Assembly (NCBI RefSeq): GCF_016773205.1
Contig: NZ_JAETWB010000001.1
Coordinates: forward strand, 496,001-560,000
Direction: 5' to 3'
Origin: Belnapia arida
GTDB lineage: Bacteria > Pseudomonadota > Alphaproteobacteria > Acetobacterales > Acetobacteraceae
Length of the DNA stretch: 64,000 bases
The notes beneath the pieces were generated by a model that worked only from the letters and a program-made list of their open reading frames with translations, was not told the origin of the DNA and searched no databases. Below, in pieces: positions 26,165 to 34,115 of this stretch (position 1 is its first letter; each line of letters opens with the position of its first letter). Position numbers and translations under genes: made by a program.

Positions 26165-27018
26165 TGCCGCACCCGGCTCTCGTCCCGGGCGCCGTCGCCG
26201 TCGTGACGGGCGGCGCCGCGGGCATCGGCCTCGCCGCTGCGACCCGCTTCGCCCGGGCCGGCCTTCGCATCGTCCTCGCCGATCTCGGCGAGGACCGCCT
26301 GGTCCGGGCCGCCGCCGGAATCGTGGAGGCCGTCCCCGACGCCGAGGTCGCGACCCTGCCCTGCGATGTTGGCGACCCGGCCCAGGTCGCGGCGCTGGAG
26401 GCCGAGGTACGCGCCCGCTTCGGCGGCACGGACGTACTGATGAACAATGCCGGCATCCAGCCGGGCAGCACCATCTTCGGCCCTCCCGGCACCTGGTCGC
26501 GCATCCTCCAGACCAATCTCTGGGGCATCATCCATGGCAGCCAGATCTTCGTGCCGCGGATGATCGAGCGCGGCCGCCCCGGCCTCGTTATCAACACCGG
26601 CTCCAAGCAGGGCATCACCACGCCGCCCGGCGACCCGGCCTACAACATGGCGAAATCCGGTGTCCGCACCTTCACCGAGGCGCTGCAGCATGAGCTGCGC
26701 AACACCGAGGGCTGCCGGGTCAGTGCGCATCTGCTAATTCCCGGCTTCGTCTTCACCGGCCTCACCGCCAACGGACGCACGGAGAAGCCGGCTGCCGCCT
26801 GGACGCCGGACCAGACGGTGGATTTCATGCTGGAACGCCTGGAGGCCGGCGATTTCTACATCCTCTGCCCCGACAACGACGTGCCGCGCTGGCTGGACGA
26901 GCGGCGCATCCTCTGGTCGGCGGGAGACATCGTCGAGAACCGCCCGCCGCTGTCTCGCTGGCACAAGGATCATGCCGGGGCCTTCGCCGCCTATGCCGAG
27001 CAGCCCAAAGGCGAATAG
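26164..27018 (+). CDS. SDR family oxidoreductase
   Basis: A 284-residue classical SDR. NAD(P) motif TGGAAGIG is at residues 14-21, NNAG at about 94-97, catalytic Ser in INTGSKQG near 144 and YNMAK at about 160-164. The C-terminal part (DFYILCPDNDVPRWLDERR) is longer than in minimal SDRs. It directly follows another SDR gene with a TGATG overlap, and both presumably act in one pathway, but nothing identifies the substrate. Length and all catalytic residues are normal. Confidence 0.87.
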   Translation: MPHPALVPGAVAVVTGGAAGIGLAAATRFARAGLRIVLADLGEDRLVRAAAGIVEAVPDAEVATLPCDVGDPAQVAALEAEVRARFGGTDVLMNNAGIQPGSTIFGPPGTWSRILQTNLWGIIHGSQIFVPRMIERGRPGLVINTGSKQGITTPPGDPAYNMAKSGVRTFTEALQHELRNTEGCRVSAHLLIPGFVFTGLTANGRTEKPAAAWTPDQTVDFMLERLEAGDFYILCPDNDVPRWLDERRILWSAGDIVENRPPLSRWHKDHAGAFAAYAEQPKGE

Positions 27019-27122
27019 GGAGCCTTCCCAAAACCCCCTGCGGCCGCCTGTGCGCGGGACACCTTCACGCCGCGCCCCGTCGCGCCGATAGTGCCGGCAC
27101 GCACCATCGGGAGGAGAGGGGC

Positions 27123-28049
27123 ATGTCGAAGGTCATCATCAGCGTCGCCGTCACCGGGGCGATCCACACGCCCAGCATGTCGGACTACCTGCCGATCACC
27201 CCGCAGGAGATCGCCGAGCAGTCGATCGCGGCGGCCGAGGCCGGGGCGGCCATCATCCACCTGCATGCACGCGACCCGCAGGACGGGCGGCCGACGCCGG
27301 ACCCCAAGGTCTTCATGCAGTTCCTGCCGGTCATCAAGCAGTCGACCGATGCGGTGATCAACATCACCACCGGCGGCGGCTTAGGCATGTCGGTCGATGA
27401 GCGGCTGGCGGCGCCGCTGCAGGCGAAGCCCGAGATGTGCTCGCTCAACATGGGCTCGATGAATTTCAACATCTCGGGCAGCGCCGCCCGGATCAAGAAT
27501 TTCAAGTACGAGTGGGAGCGGCCCTACCTGGAAGGTACAACGGGCTTCATCTTCCGCAACACCTTCAAAGACATCGAGCAGATCGTCGAGCGGCTCGGCA
27601 AGGGCCACGGCACCCGCTTCGAGTTCGAATGCTACGATGTCGGCCACCTCTACAATCTGGCCCACATGCTGGACCGCAAGGTGGTGGAGCCGCCGCTCTT
27701 CACCCAGACCATCTTCGGCATCCTGGGCGGTGTCGGCGCCGAGACACGCAACCTGATGTTCATGAAGGAGACGGCGGATCGGCTCTTCGGCAAGGATTAC
27801 GTCTGGTCGGTGCTGGCGGCGGGGCGGAACCAGATGCCCTTCACCACCATGGCCGGGATTCTCGGCGGCAACGTCCGCGTTGGCCTCGAGGACAGCCTCT
27901 GGCTGGGTAAGGGCGTCCAGGCGAAGAGCAATGCCGAGCAGGTGGCGAAGATCCGCCGCATCCTGGAGGAGCTGAGCCTCGAGATCGCAACCCCCGCCGA
28001 GGCACGGCAGATCCTGGCGCTGAAGGGCGGCGACCAAGTCGGCTTCTGA
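27123..28049 (+). CDS. BKACE family beta-keto acid cleavage enzyme (DUF849)
   Basis: A 308-residue TIM-barrel enzyme of the BKACE family, typified by 3-keto-5-aminohexanoate cleavage enzyme Kce. These condense a beta-keto acid with acetyl-CoA and release a new CoA ester plus acetoacetate. The zinc-binding H-x-H lies in IIHLHARDP near residues 43-48, SVAVTGAIHTPSMS marks the N-terminal strand, and ECYDVGHLYNL is the mid-barrel block. A GGAGGAG site lies a few bases before the ATG. A hairpin terminator follows at 28058. There are no lysine-fermentation genes nearby, so the in vivo substrate is open (carnitine or glycine betaine breakdown are possibilities). Confidence 0.9.
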   Translation: MSKVIISVAVTGAIHTPSMSDYLPITPQEIAEQSIAAAEAGAAIIHLHARDPQDGRPTPDPKVFMQFLPVIKQSTDAVINITTGGGLGMSVDERLAAPLQAKPEMCSLNMGSMNFNISGSAARIKNFKYEWERPYLEGTTGFIFRNTFKDIEQIVERLGKGHGTRFEFECYDVGHLYNLAHMLDRKVVEPPLFTQTIFGILGGVGAETRNLMFMKETADRLFGKDYVWSVLAAGRNQMPFTTMAGILGGNVRVGLEDSLWLGKGVQAKSNAEQVAKIRRILEELSLEIATPAEARQILALKGGDQVGF

Positions 28050-28057
28050 GCGGGAGA

Positions 28058-28081
28058 GGGGCGGCGGCTGCCCGCCGCCCC
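28058..28081. terminator. GC-rich hairpin between convergent genes
   Basis: A perfect 10-bp stem (GGGGCGGCGG and CCGCCGCCCC) with loop CTGC sits between the convergent stops at 28049 and 28088. It has no U-tract, as is common in very GC-rich genomes. It could serve both directions. Confidence 0.55.
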
Positions 28082-28087
28082 GGCCCG

Positions 28088-28876
28088 TTACTGCACTACG
28101 GCGATGTCGATCACTTCGGCCTGCGGCAGGCCGGTCACCTGGCCGACCGTGGTCGCCTTGCCGTTCGACAGGTCGACATGGTGCAGCGTGCTGCCGGCGA
28201 TGAGCACCGCCATGTTGCCACCGCCCGCCTCAGGCATGATGTCGAAGGCGACGCCGCCCGGCAGGCTCGGCGCGACCTCGCCCTTCGGCTGCTGTACGCC
28301 CTCGTTCGGCGGAGCCTGGAGGTTCAGCGAACGGGTCAGCGTGTCGACGGTGAAGAGCATGGTCGCCGTCGCGCCCTTAATGCTGTTGGTATAGGCGCCG
28401 GCGACGACGCGCGGCGTGGTCTCGGCCCAGGGCGTGCCGGCCTGGTAACGGAGCTGCCCGTCCTTCGCCACCTGGCCGTTGTCGACATTGATGCGGAGAT
28501 TGGCGCCGTTCATCCCCATCACACGCAGCCGGTCGGCAACCGGGTTGAAGTCGATGGTCGCGCGACCGCCGCTCTCGAAGCGCTCGGAGAGGCGGCTGAC
28601 CTGGGTGGCGCGGCCGGTCGCCGCATCGATCGTGACGATCTGCCCGGCATCGGTCAGCCCGTAGAGCTTCATGTCGGCCGGGCGCACATCAATGCCGAGC
28701 AGGCGGCCCTCGATGCCGGTGACGCGCACCGGTGCCATGGCGCGGCGGGTCTGGCTGTCGATGCGGACGAGATGGTTGTCGGCGGTGAGGCCGACGAGCG
28801 TGGCGGCTTCGGCGCCGGCGGCCGAGAGGGCGAGGGCGGCGCCGGCGGCGAGCATCGTGCGAGCGGTGCGGGTCAT
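28088..28876 (-). CDS. exported DUF4394 domain protein
   Basis: A 262-residue secreted protein of the DUF4394 family, with signal peptide TARTMLAAGAALALSAAGAEA and a beta-propeller-like mature domain. Family motifs include LVGLTADNHLVRIDSQT, LYGLTDAGQIVTIDAATG, FNPVADRLRVMGMNGANLRINVD and AGAYTNS. Members are secreted or cell-surface proteins with no established activity. The ATG at 28876 is favoured because CGGAGAG precedes it; an upstream in-frame ATG at 28906 would place the signal too far inside. Confidence 0.85.
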   Translation of the reverse strand: MTRTARTMLAAGAALALSAAGAEAATLVGLTADNHLVRIDSQTRRAMAPVRVTGIEGRLLGIDVRPADMKLYGLTDAGQIVTIDAATGRATQVSRLSERFESGGRATIDFNPVADRLRVMGMNGANLRINVDNGQVAKDGQLRYQAGTPWAETTPRVVAGAYTNSIKGATATMLFTVDTLTRSLNLQAPPNEGVQQPKGEVAPSLPGGVAFDIMPEAGGGNMAVLIAGSTLHHVDLSNGKATTVGQVTGLPQAEVIDIAVVQ

Positions 28877-28987
28877 GGCATCTCTCCGAAGGGGGGCGGC
28901 AACCATTCCGGTGCCGCTGCTGGCCTTACGGGCCGCTTGCGAGCCTGGATGCGACGCCCGCTATCACAGAGTTGAGAAGGCGCTCCC

Positions 28988-29131
28988 TCAGCCTCGGAAA
29001 CCGGACATCACGAAGAGCAGCAGCATAACCGCGAGAAGGATCGCGCCGGTGATGAGTTGGGAAACCAGGCCCTGCTCGGCCTCTCGGGCCCCCGCGGCGC
29101 GGCGGGAGCGAGCCATGTCGGCGTCGGACAT
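28988..29131 (-). CDS. 47-residue single-pass membrane peptide
   Basis: A short frame starting MSDADMARSRRAAG and containing one strongly hydrophobic segment (LITGAILLAVMLLLFVMSGF) near its end, with an Arg-rich cytoplasmic N-terminus. The layout (positive inside, one helix, very short tail) resembles genuine small membrane proteins. A weak GAGGG site lies 8 bases before the ATG. An alternative start is the ATG at 29116. Nothing else overlaps it on either strand, which favours it being real, but there is no homology that I can name. Confidence 0.45.
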   Translation of the reverse strand: MSDADMARSRRAAGAREAEQGLVSQLITGAILLAVMLLLFVMSGFRG

Positions 29132-29335
29132 TGGGTCAGCCCTCGCTATGGAAATGGCGGCACGGGTGGCGGCAAGGATGGTACAGCAGAGGACCGGGCA
29201 TGCTCTTGTCCTGGACGGGTACCCGCACCCGATGGCGCGAGCGCCGGCGGAGCGACCGGCCTGATCACCTTATCATCACGGCTTGGTGATATGTGTCCAA
29301 AAAATAGAATTCTGTAAGCGATTGAGCTCGGGGGT
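29132..29335. other. 200-base gap between small membrane ORF and anti-sigma gene
   Basis: AT-richer intergenic DNA. The segment 29264-29291 contains ATCACC and GGTGAT in inverted orientation and precedes an A-rich run. It lies downstream of the minus-strand sigma/anti-sigma operon and could end its transcript, but no clear terminator is visible. Confidence 0.35.
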
Positions 29336-30040
29336 TCAGCTTGCCCCCGCCTCCGTCAGTCGCCCGATGAAGAGGATCGGCCCGGTCGGCCGCCCGGTCG
29401 GCGAGCCGCCCGGCGGCTCCAGGCTGATCTCGATCAGCATTCCCGGCTCCGGCCGAAGGCCGCCGGTGCTCACCGTCAGCTGCCCCTCGGGCGGGATGAG
29501 GCCAAGCGAGGTCGGCGCCGTCGCCCCTGGCGGCAGGCCCCAGAGCTGCATCGCCCGGCCTTCCTCCAGCCGGCGCGGGTTGAGCGAGGCGAGGCGCAAC
29601 TGCCCGGCGGCATTGGCCTCCACCACCCAGGCCGGCTGGTCGCGCTGGGTGAGCAGGACGGTCATCAGCCGCGGCGGCTCGGGCACGGGGCGCGTCACCA
29701 GCAAGGCTGCAAGGCCGGCCGCCACCGCGCTGGCGCCGATCGCCCAGCCGCGCCACGGGTCGAGCCAGCGGCGCCGCCGCGGCACGGGGGCAAGGCGGGG
29801 GGCTCCGGGCAGCGCTGCCTCGATACGGTCCCACAGATCGGGCGGCGGCGATTCCGGCGCGGCGAGTGCCAGCAGTGGCGCAAGGCGCACCTCCCACTCG
29901 CGGATGGCCGCGCGCAGCCCGGCATCGCCCGGCAGCGCCGCCTCCACCTCCGCCACCGCACGGGCGTCGAGCGTGCCGAGGACGTATTCGGCCGCGAAGA
30001 TGTCGCGGTCCTGCGGATCGGTGGGGATCACGTCAGGCAC
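29336..30040 (-). CDS. RskA-like transmembrane anti-sigma factor
   Basis: A 234-residue anti-sigma factor of the RskA/ChrR-CupIn group. The N-terminal sigma-binding helices include AAEYVLGTLDARAVAEVEAAL and REWEVRLAPLLAL, both hallmarks. One membrane helix is at about residues 96-115 (GWAIGASAVAAGLAALLV), and the C-terminal domain (AWVVEANAAGQLRLASL, LWGLPPGATAP) is the periplasmic RskA sensor. It should hold the sigma factor inactive at the membrane until proteolysis. There is no CHCC zinc motif. The start is a GTG at 30040 that overlaps the sigma gene's 3' end by 13 bases. Confidence 0.88.
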   Translation of the reverse strand: MPDVIPTDPQDRDIFAAEYVLGTLDARAVAEVEAALPGDAGLRAAIREWEVRLAPLLALAAPESPPPDLWDRIEAALPGAPRLAPVPRRRRWLDPWRGWAIGASAVAAGLAALLVTRPVPEPPRLMTVLLTQRDQPAWVVEANAAGQLRLASLNPRRLEEGRAMQLWGLPPGATAPTSLGLIPPEGQLTVSTGGLRPEPGMLIEISLEPPGGSPTGRPTGPILFIGRLTEAGAS

Positions 30041-30567
30041 TCCCGCAGCTGCAGGAGGCCGCGCCTGATCCAGGCCTTCACCGTGCCGAGCGGCAGGTCG
30101 AGCCGCGCCGCCACCTGGGCGTGGGAGAGGCCGTGGACGAAGGCAAGGAGGATGCCCTTGCGGTTCTTCTCGTCGAGGGCCGAAAGGCAGTCGCGCAGCC
30201 GCCGCCCCTCGGCGCTCGCCGCCACGTGTTCCAGCGCTTCGGGTGCCACAGCGATGTCGCCGAGCGCCGGGTCGTCGGTCGGCAGCTCCCGCCCGCGCTT
30301 CCGCGCCAGGTCGAGCGCCGCATGCCGGGCGACGGCGCCGAGCCAGGCCCCGGCCTCGCCCCGTGCCGGGTCGAATTGCGCCGCCCGCTGGCTGATGCGG
30401 AGGAAGGCGTCCTGCACCGCATCCGCCGCCGCCTCGCGGTCGCGCAGGATGGATTGGGCGATGCCGAAAAGCCGTGTCGCCTGCTGCTGGTAGAGCGCCC
30501 GCAGCGCCCCGCGATCACCGCGTGCCACCTCGACGAGCAGTGCCGCCGCCGGGGATTCGGCCCTCAC
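30028..30567 (-). CDS. ECF sigma factor (SigK-like), partner of RskA
   Basis: A 179-residue ECF sigma factor. Region 2 spans LRALYQQQATRLFGIAQSIL and AADAVQDAFLRIS (residues about 19-58). Region 4 includes LDEKNRKGILLAFVHGLSHAQVAARLDLPLGTVKAWIRRGL, interrupted here only by the quotation limit of the helix pairs. The start is a GTG at 30567 overlapping the TGA of the upstream secreted-protein gene (GTGA). The longer frame reaching to 31452 is a shadow. The downstream RskA gene overlaps by 13 bases, the typical sigma/anti-sigma layout. Likely targets include its own operon. Confidence 0.88.
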   Translation of the reverse strand: MRAESPAAALLVEVARGDRGALRALYQQQATRLFGIAQSILRDREAAADAVQDAFLRISQRAAQFDPARGEAGAWLGAVARHAALDLARKRGRELPTDDPALGDIAVAPEALEHVAASAEGRRLRDCLSALDEKNRKGILLAFVHGLSHAQVAARLDLPLGTVKAWIRRGLLQLRECLT

Positions 30568-31184
30568 TGGGCGAAGAACCGGAAGAGGCGCTGCAACAGC
30601 TCGCGGCCATCGAGGCCGGGCGGAGGCTCCACCGCGGCCTGGGGCTCGCGTGGCACCTGACGGGCGAAGCGGGCCACCGCCTCGCGCGTTCCAGAGAGGC
30701 GCAGCTCGGTCGGCTCGGCCGTGCTGCTGCCGCCCCCGGTGCCGACCAAGCGTATCAACGCTCGGTCGGCCTGCAACACCTCGGCCTCCATGCGGGCGGC
30801 ATCCTCGGCTCTCGGGGTGCAGAGGATGCTGCGGCCCTCGAGCGCGCAGGGCATCTCCACCATGCGGTTGGGCGGGAAACGGAGCTGCGCCGTCCCCGAG
30901 AGCGCCAGCAGGCCGCGGGCCGCGCCATCCAGCATAAGCTCGCGCGCCGTCACCGCGGGAACCAGCCGGCCGCGCCGGTCGATAATCTCGAAGGCAAGGC
31001 CGCTGCCGGTGCCGGAGGGCCGTTCCAGCCAGTCGCGGTGGCGCAGCAGGCAGGCCGCCCGGTCCGTCATGCGGTCGGCGGCGCAGGCGAGGCGCCAGCT
31101 GCCGATCTCCTCCACCGGCTGCGCCCGGGCGCCGCCGGCGAGGAGCGGAAGGAGAAGGCATGCTAGGACGGCAGGACGCGGCAT
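30564..31184 (-). CDS. secreted protein coupled to the ECF sigma operon (possibly IalB-like)
   Basis: A 206-residue protein with signal peptide MPRPAVLACLLLPLLAGGARA, chosen at ATG 31184 (an in-frame ATG at 31226 gives an odd 14-residue extension). The mature part has paired cysteines (WRLACAADRM, RAACLLRHRDW, MPCALEG, ILCTPR). The early W-x-x-x-C and later C pairs are reminiscent of the IalB family of periplasmic proteins, but I cannot confirm membership. Its stop overlaps the GTG start of the sigma gene, so it is the first gene of the sigma/anti-sigma operon. It may be a regulon member or part of signal sensing. Confidence 0.55.
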   Translation of the reverse strand: MPRPAVLACLLLPLLAGGARAQPVEEIGSWRLACAADRMTDRAACLLRHRDWLERPSGTGSGLAFEIIDRRGRLVPAVTARELMLDGAARGLLALSGTAQLRFPPNRMVEMPCALEGRSILCTPRAEDAARMEAEVLQADRALIRLVGTGGGSSTAEPTELRLSGTREAVARFARQVPREPQAAVEPPPGLDGRELLQRLFRFFAQ

Positions 31185-31219
31185 GGGGCCGAGCATAGGC
31201 CGGGATGCGGAGGGACGGA

Positions 31220-32050
31220 ATGGCACCGATCACGCTGGCGGACGGGACGGAGATGCCGGCGCTCGGCCAGGGCACCTGGCATATGGGCGAGCGAGGCAGC
31301 GACCGGCGCCGGGAGGCGGCGGCGCTCCGCCTCGGCCTCGACCTCGGCATGACCCTGATCGACACCGCCGAGATGTATGCCGAAGGCGGCGCCGAGGAGG
31401 TGGTGGCCGAGGCCATCGCCGGGCGGCGCAGCGATGTGTTCCTCGTCTCCAAGGTCTATCCTCACAATGCGGGCGGCCGAAAGCTTGAGGCGGCGCTGGA
31501 GCGCAGCCTCGAGCGCCTGCGGACGGACGCCCTCGACCTCTACCTGCTGCACTGGCGGGGCTCGGTGCCCCTCGAGGATACGGTGGAGGCGATGGAGCGG
31601 ATGCGGGGGCTGGGCAAGATTCGCCGCTGGGGCGTCTCCAACCTCGACGTCGACGACCTGGAGGAGCTTGGCCCGGCGCTGGCGGACTGCGCGACGGATC
31701 AGGTGCTCTACAACCTGGAGCATCGCGGGGTGGAGTTCGACCTGCTGTCCTTCTGCCGGGGGCGGCGGATGCCTGTGATGGCCTACAGCCCGGTCGGCCA
31801 GGGCGGGGCGCTGCTGCGGCACCCGGCCCTGCAGGGCGTGGCGCGGCGGCTCGGCGCGACGCCGGCCCAGGTGGCGATCGCCTGGACGCTGCGGCAGGGC
31901 GGCGTCATCGGCATCCCGAAGGCGGCCGACGAGGCGCATGTGCGACTGAACGCCGCAGCCGGCGAACTGCGCCTGGCGCCCGAGGACCTCGCTGCGCTCG
32001 ATGCCGCCTTCCCGCCGCCTAGGCGGAAACGGTCCCTGGCGATGCTATAG
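31220..32050 (+). CDS. aldo/keto reductase
   Basis: A 276-residue NADPH-dependent aldo/keto reductase. The catalytic tetrad is Asp (LIDTAEMY), Tyr (AEMYAEG), Lys (LVSKVYPHN) and His (YLLHWRG). The second AKR signature is in RRWGVSNLDVDDLEEL, and the cofactor loop is IGIPKAADEAHV. The ATG at 31220 is used because GGAGGG lies 7 bases upstream. Its 3' end overlaps that of the convergent RkpJ-like gene by 32 bases. Confidence 0.9.
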   Translation: MAPITLADGTEMPALGQGTWHMGERGSDRRREAAALRLGLDLGMTLIDTAEMYAEGGAEEVVAEAIAGRRSDVFLVSKVYPHNAGGRKLEAALERSLERLRTDALDLYLLHWRGSVPLEDTVEAMERMRGLGKIRRWGVSNLDVDDLEELGPALADCATDQVLYNLEHRGVEFDLLSFCRGRRMPVMAYSPVGQGGALLRHPALQGVARRLGATPAQVAIAWTLRQGGVIGIPKAADEAHVRLNAAAGELRLAPEDLAALDAAFPPPRRKRSLAML

Positions 32051-33290
32051 GCGCATTCAGCACCCCGAGATGCAGTCGCTGGACGGCGCCGGCGACGGCC
32101 ACGTCGAGCCCCGGCCGCGTGTAGTAGCAGCCGCGCACATGCAGGCTGGCGGCCAGCGCCCGCATGAAGGCCTCTGCGAGCTGCGGCTCCGGCGGCGGCG
32201 CCTCGCGCCAGAATCGGTCGATGCCGCCCTGCCAGGCGAGGCCGGGCACGTCGTAGATGGCCTGGCCGAGCGGCAGGGTGGCGCAGCCCATGGCGATTGC
32301 CTTCACCCCGACGGTGCTGTTCACGGTGACGGTGCCCCGGCACCGGGCGATCACCCGCTCCATCGGCAGCGCCCCGCCGAGATAGGCGACGCGCCTTGCG
32401 ACCCCCTGCGCCGCGGCGATCCGCCGGACCCGCCGCGCCCAGGACTTCAGCCCGGGATCGAGCGGGTGGACCTTCACCAGCAGCCGTGCCTCGGCCGGAG
32501 CATGGCGGGCGAAGCTTGCCACCGTCTCGGCAATGGCGCTGTCCATATCGGGAAAACCGGAATAGGCGCGGATGGAGTAGTCGGTCTCCATCTGCATGGC
32601 GAAGAGGTAGAGCGGCACGCCCGGCGCGGCCAGCCGCTCAAGGGTTTCCGCCGCCGCCCGCGTCTCGCGCCGGCGCAGCAGCAGGCGGAGGCCGGTCGCC
32701 AGATAGGCCGGGATCGGCGGATGCAGCAGGAAGCTCTCGTAATGCCGGTAGGGCCAGGGCAGCAGCGAGGTAAGGTGGAAGAGCACGTCCCAGCGCGCCT
32801 GGGTAGCGAAGCTGTCGCGGTGGTGTTCGCGCAGGTCAGGCGGTGGGCAGCGTGCGGCAAGCGCCCGGATCGCCGGCGGATCGCGCGGGAAGCGGCTTTC
32901 GGCCCCCATGCCGTCGCGCTCCAGCGTCACCCAATCCGGGCGGAGATAGCCGAAATCCGTCACCGTCACGGCGAGGCCGCGGGCCCGGGCGAGGGCGATG
33001 GCCGGCTTGTGGTAGGGCCGCTGCTCGCCGAGCAGGACGAGGTCGGTGATGCCGTGCCGCGCATAGACGCCGTCGAGGAAGTCCGGCCACTTTGAAGGCC
33101 GCCCGCAGAAATCGATCGCCCCCGGACCCCGCCAGAATAGGCGGTCGCCGAGACAGAGATTGATCCGCCAGGCCTCGTGCCCCAAGGCCCGCAGCCCGGC
33201 CGCGACCTCCGCGAAGAAGGGGCTGATCGGCCCCTGCAGGAAGAGGAATCGGCGCCTCTCCGGCGCAGGCTGGACTGGAGCTGCAACCAT
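32019..33290 (-). CDS. KpsS/LipB-like capsule polysaccharide protein (RkpJ-like)
   Basis: A 423-residue cytoplasmic protein of the capsule polysaccharide synthesis/export family (Pfam Capsule_synth; KpsS, LipB, RkpJ). KpsS-type proteins are beta-Kdo transferases that build the linker on the lipid acceptor of group 2 capsules. Family blocks are FLFLQGPISPFFAEVAAGLR at the N-terminus, GEQRPYHKPAIALAR near 105, LVKVHPLDPGLKSW near 285 and TVTVNSTVGVKAIAMGC near 340. The ATG at 33290 fits the conserved start; the open frame runs further but is not conserved. It is last in the operon, 58 bases after the formyltransferase gene. It lies in the place of rkpJ in the rhizobial rkp-1 region. Confidence 0.82.
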   Translation of the reverse strand: MVAAPVQPAPERRRFLFLQGPISPFFAEVAAGLRALGHEAWRINLCLGDRLFWRGPGAIDFCGRPSKWPDFLDGVYARHGITDLVLLGEQRPYHKPAIALARARGLAVTVTDFGYLRPDWVTLERDGMGAESRFPRDPPAIRALAARCPPPDLREHHRDSFATQARWDVLFHLTSLLPWPYRHYESFLLHPPIPAYLATGLRLLLRRRETRAAAETLERLAAPGVPLYLFAMQMETDYSIRAYSGFPDMDSAIAETVASFARHAPAEARLLVKVHPLDPGLKSWARRVRRIAAAQGVARRVAYLGGALPMERVIARCRGTVTVNSTVGVKAIAMGCATLPLGQAIYDVPGLAWQGGIDRFWREAPPPEPQLAEAFMRALAASLHVRGCYYTRPGLDVAVAGAVQRLHLGVLNAPIASPGTVSA

Positions 33291-33348
33291 GCCCGCCCTT
33301 TCGCAGCGAAGGCATGAAAGGTCAAGCAATTTGATACGATAAAGTAAC

Positions 33349-34110
33349 TTAAGCCCGCCGGGCGAGGCGAAGTGCATGGCGGAGATCCGCCGCATCCGCA
33401 AGCCGCCGCCCCTGCCGCGCCAGGTGCCGCAGCAGATCGGGTGGCGGGAAAGGGCAATAGGTCAGCGGCGCCGCCTCCCGTCCTGCCATCGGATGGGCGA
33501 TGGCCTCCGCCAGCAAGGGCACTCCGGCCAGGTGCAGCAAGCGCGCGGCAGCGCTTGCAGTGGTGCCGGACGGCAACGGCACCTCCCGCTGCGCGAGGAT
33601 GGCGCCGGCATCGATCCGCGGCACGAGCCGGTGAACAGTGACGCCGAAGCAGGGTTCCGGCTCGGCCAGCGCCCAGATGGTGGGAACCGGCCCGCGATGC
33701 CGGGGCAGCAACGCTGGATGCAGATTGATCCCGCCCCATCGTGCCAGCGCCAGGGTTTCAGCGCGGAAGATCTGGTCAAAGTGGAGGGAGACCAGCAGGT
33801 CCGGCCGCGCGGCGTCGATCGCCGCCGCCATGGCGGGCCCGTTCACATCCGCCACCTCGACGACGGGGATGCCATGTCCGGCCAGCCGGCCCGGTGCCGG
33901 GCGGAGGCCATAATTCACGGCGAGATAGGGCAGCAGCCGCGGCCCGGAGCGACGGAGATGCTTCCAGGCTTGGCGCACCGGCCCACCCGATCCCGGGCGG
34001 AAGGGATCGGAACGGCCGATCAGCACGACGCTCTGGTCATGGTCCTGGAGGAAGGCCTCCACCGCCTCGGCGCTCAGCGCGCTCTCCAGGGTGAAGAGAG
34101 CGATGCGCAA
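33349..34110 (-). CDS. formyltransferase-like protein (methionyl-tRNA formyltransferase fold)
   Basis: A 253-residue protein with the N-terminal N10-formyl-tetrahydrofolate transferase fold. The core motif is GGINLHPALLPRHRGPVPTIWAL, with the catalytic Asn-x-His-Pro followed by HRLVPRIDAGAILAQREVPL (the conserved Asp region). It lacks the C-terminal tRNA-binding domain of Fmt, so the acceptor is probably an amine on a sugar or lipid. A TTG start at 34110, 5 bases after the alpha-oxoamine synthase stop, is proposed; the sequence MRIALFTLES starts correctly there, but no strong ribosome site is visible. By position, the amino group made by the oxoamine synthase is a candidate acceptor (inference). 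Confidence 0.75.
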   Translation of the reverse strand: MRIALFTLESALSAEAVEAFLQDHDQSVVLIGRSDPFRPGSGGPVRQAWKHLRRSGPRLLPYLAVNYGLRPAPGRLAGHGIPVVEVADVNGPAMAAAIDAARPDLLVSLHFDQIFRAETLALARWGGINLHPALLPRHRGPVPTIWALAEPEPCFGVTVHRLVPRIDAGAILAQREVPLPSGTTASAAARLLHLAGVPLLAEAIAHPMAGREAAPLTYCPFPPPDLLRHLARQGRRLADAADLRHALRLARRA

Positions 34111-34115
34111 GCCGC

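Noticed and set aside
30568-31452. Upstream extension of the sigma factor frame
   Set aside because: It is antisense to the aldo/keto reductase and out of frame with the secreted protein; the GTG at 30567 gives a normal-length ECF sigma factor.
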